Assembly: GCF_040115645.1 (NCBI RefSeq)
Contig: NC_089558.1
Coordinates: 744,001 to 808,000 of the forward strand
DNA from: Euwallacea fornicatus
Lineage: Eukaryota > Arthropoda > Insecta > Coleoptera > Curculionidae
DNA: 64,000 bases
Direction: 5' to 3'
Shown: positions 63,041 to 64,000 of the stretch, in pieces
Layout: every line of letters begins with the position of its first letter
Position numbering within the stretch: the first letter of the stretch is position 1
Notes under the pieces: model-generated
What the model saw: only the letters and a program-made list of their open reading frames with translations
Database searches by the model: none
Told to the model about the DNA's origin: nothing
Program-made: the position numbers and the translations under genes

Positions 63041-64000
63041 GTAAGTTTATTTAGGCCAGAATGGGTGATTTAACGATTTTTGCGGGTTGGAGGGTGTTTT
63101 TTTCAAGAGAAATATGTAATTTAAACGGTAAATGTTTGTATTGTCTTGTACTGGGAAGTGAATAAGGGCTGTCGATACTGGGTTTTCATTTTTTGTTGCT
63201 CAAGGTTGTGTTCGAGGTTAAATGTGAGGTGATTTATTTTTAGATATTGCAAGTTTTGTTTTGTGTCCGTTAAAACGTGTTTCTTAAAAAAGGTAAAATC
63301 ACGGTAGAATGTTTCTGAATGAGTTGTCTACGCGTAGTAGGAGAAACAAGTGAGGATCGGATGACCCTGGACGTGCCGTTGAGGCTTACGAAAGAGTCAG
63401 AAGTGATGCAGTTTGGAATACGGTATCGATAGTAAATTTCGAAGCTCCGGACAAAATTTTAAAACTTTCTAAACAGTTTAACATTCTTGATGAGCTTGGC
63501 ATCACCAGCGGTCTCTATGACGGCAGATTAAAATCACTAGTCGCCGTAAAGAGACGTGCTCTTTCTCAAAAAACAAAAAAAAAAACGGGACTGCGATGCC
63601 AGTTTTCGGACTTCAAGACATTTTTCTTACTGTAGAACTTCTGCCTTATTTTGTACTTTCAATAAAACAGTCTCTCACCGTGAAAGCATAACTGAAATCC
63701 TACATCACATGCTCCGCAACGACAGAATTATTACGTTTGGTATCAAGATGGCACATTTTTTGGAAACAAATGCTTTCACCCCTATTTAATGACTCATATT
63801 CACACATAAGGGGGAAATTTTCCAAGAGCACAGGTGTATATTTACCCTAATGTTTCACCCCTTACATCAAGTTGCGTGAGTCATAAATAATTCCAATAAT
63901 ATCCATTCGAATTTTTCCATGCGAGTGGTTCTACTTTAGGAACCTCTCGGTATCAATATCGAATTGTCGCAGACAAGTAAGCGGAAAGCGCTCTTTCCTC
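63041..64000. other. end of window, probably first intron of the next gene
   Basis: AT-rich with short frames such as 63556-63789. No exon recognised. Confidence 0.4.

Overview
The window is eukaryotic nuclear DNA from an insect. Seven protein-coding genes can be assembled exon by exon. Almost all introns are GT-AG and many are only 47-100 nt long. A CYP307-type Halloween P450, a myoglianin-type TGF-beta ligand and a Tret1-like transporter point to an insect. The abundance of roughly 50 nt introns fits a beetle, but that order-level call is inference. There is no bacterial, phage, CRISPR or operon content.

Layout. (1) 1-5.8 kb: non-coding flank with an A-rich tract, an (AT)n microsatellite and a degenerate GAGACCGAGA-type repeat. 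(2) 5.8-17.8 kb, plus strand: myoglianin (GDF8/11 family), three coding exons with a 10 kb first intron that holds a decayed mariner and a possible retroelement relic. (3) 17.8-24.9 kb: gene-poor, with a 1.25 kb decayed mariner retaining both inverted repeats, three copies of a dispersed repeat and another transposase relic. (4) 24.9-46.7 kb: a compact housekeeping island. BRAP2 (minus) and SIK3 (plus) are head to head; SIK3 and eggless/SETDB1 (minus) are tail to tail; eggless and prohibitin-2 (plus) are head to head. (5) 46.7-51 kb: intergenic, with an internally deleted Tc1-like element. (6) 51.0-53.1 kb, plus: CYP307 P450. (7) 55.1-61.1 kb, plus: SLC2/Tret1-like sugar transporter with two long introns. 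(8) 61.1-64 kb: intergenic; near 62.9-63.04 kb it looks like the CRE-containing promoter and first exon of a gene lying beyond the window.

How the genes relate. BRAP2 is a RING/ZnF-UBP brake on Ras-MAPK signalling. SIK3 is an LKB1-activated, PKA-inhibited kinase acting on CRTC and class IIa HDACs. Eggless is the H3K9 methyltransferase of heterochromatin and piRNA-locus control. Prohibitin-2 is a mitochondrial inner-membrane scaffold. Myoglianin and CYP307 are both tied in the insect literature to control or synthesis of ecdysteroids, but nothing in the sequence shows that they are co-regulated.

No previously undescribed multi-gene system is evident. The most interesting signals are an AT-AC (U12-type) intron in prohibitin-2, a one-base reading-frame break in BRAP2 that no canonical splice resolves, a CRE in the SIK3/BRAP2 shared promoter, and the non-canonical I-helix of the P450.
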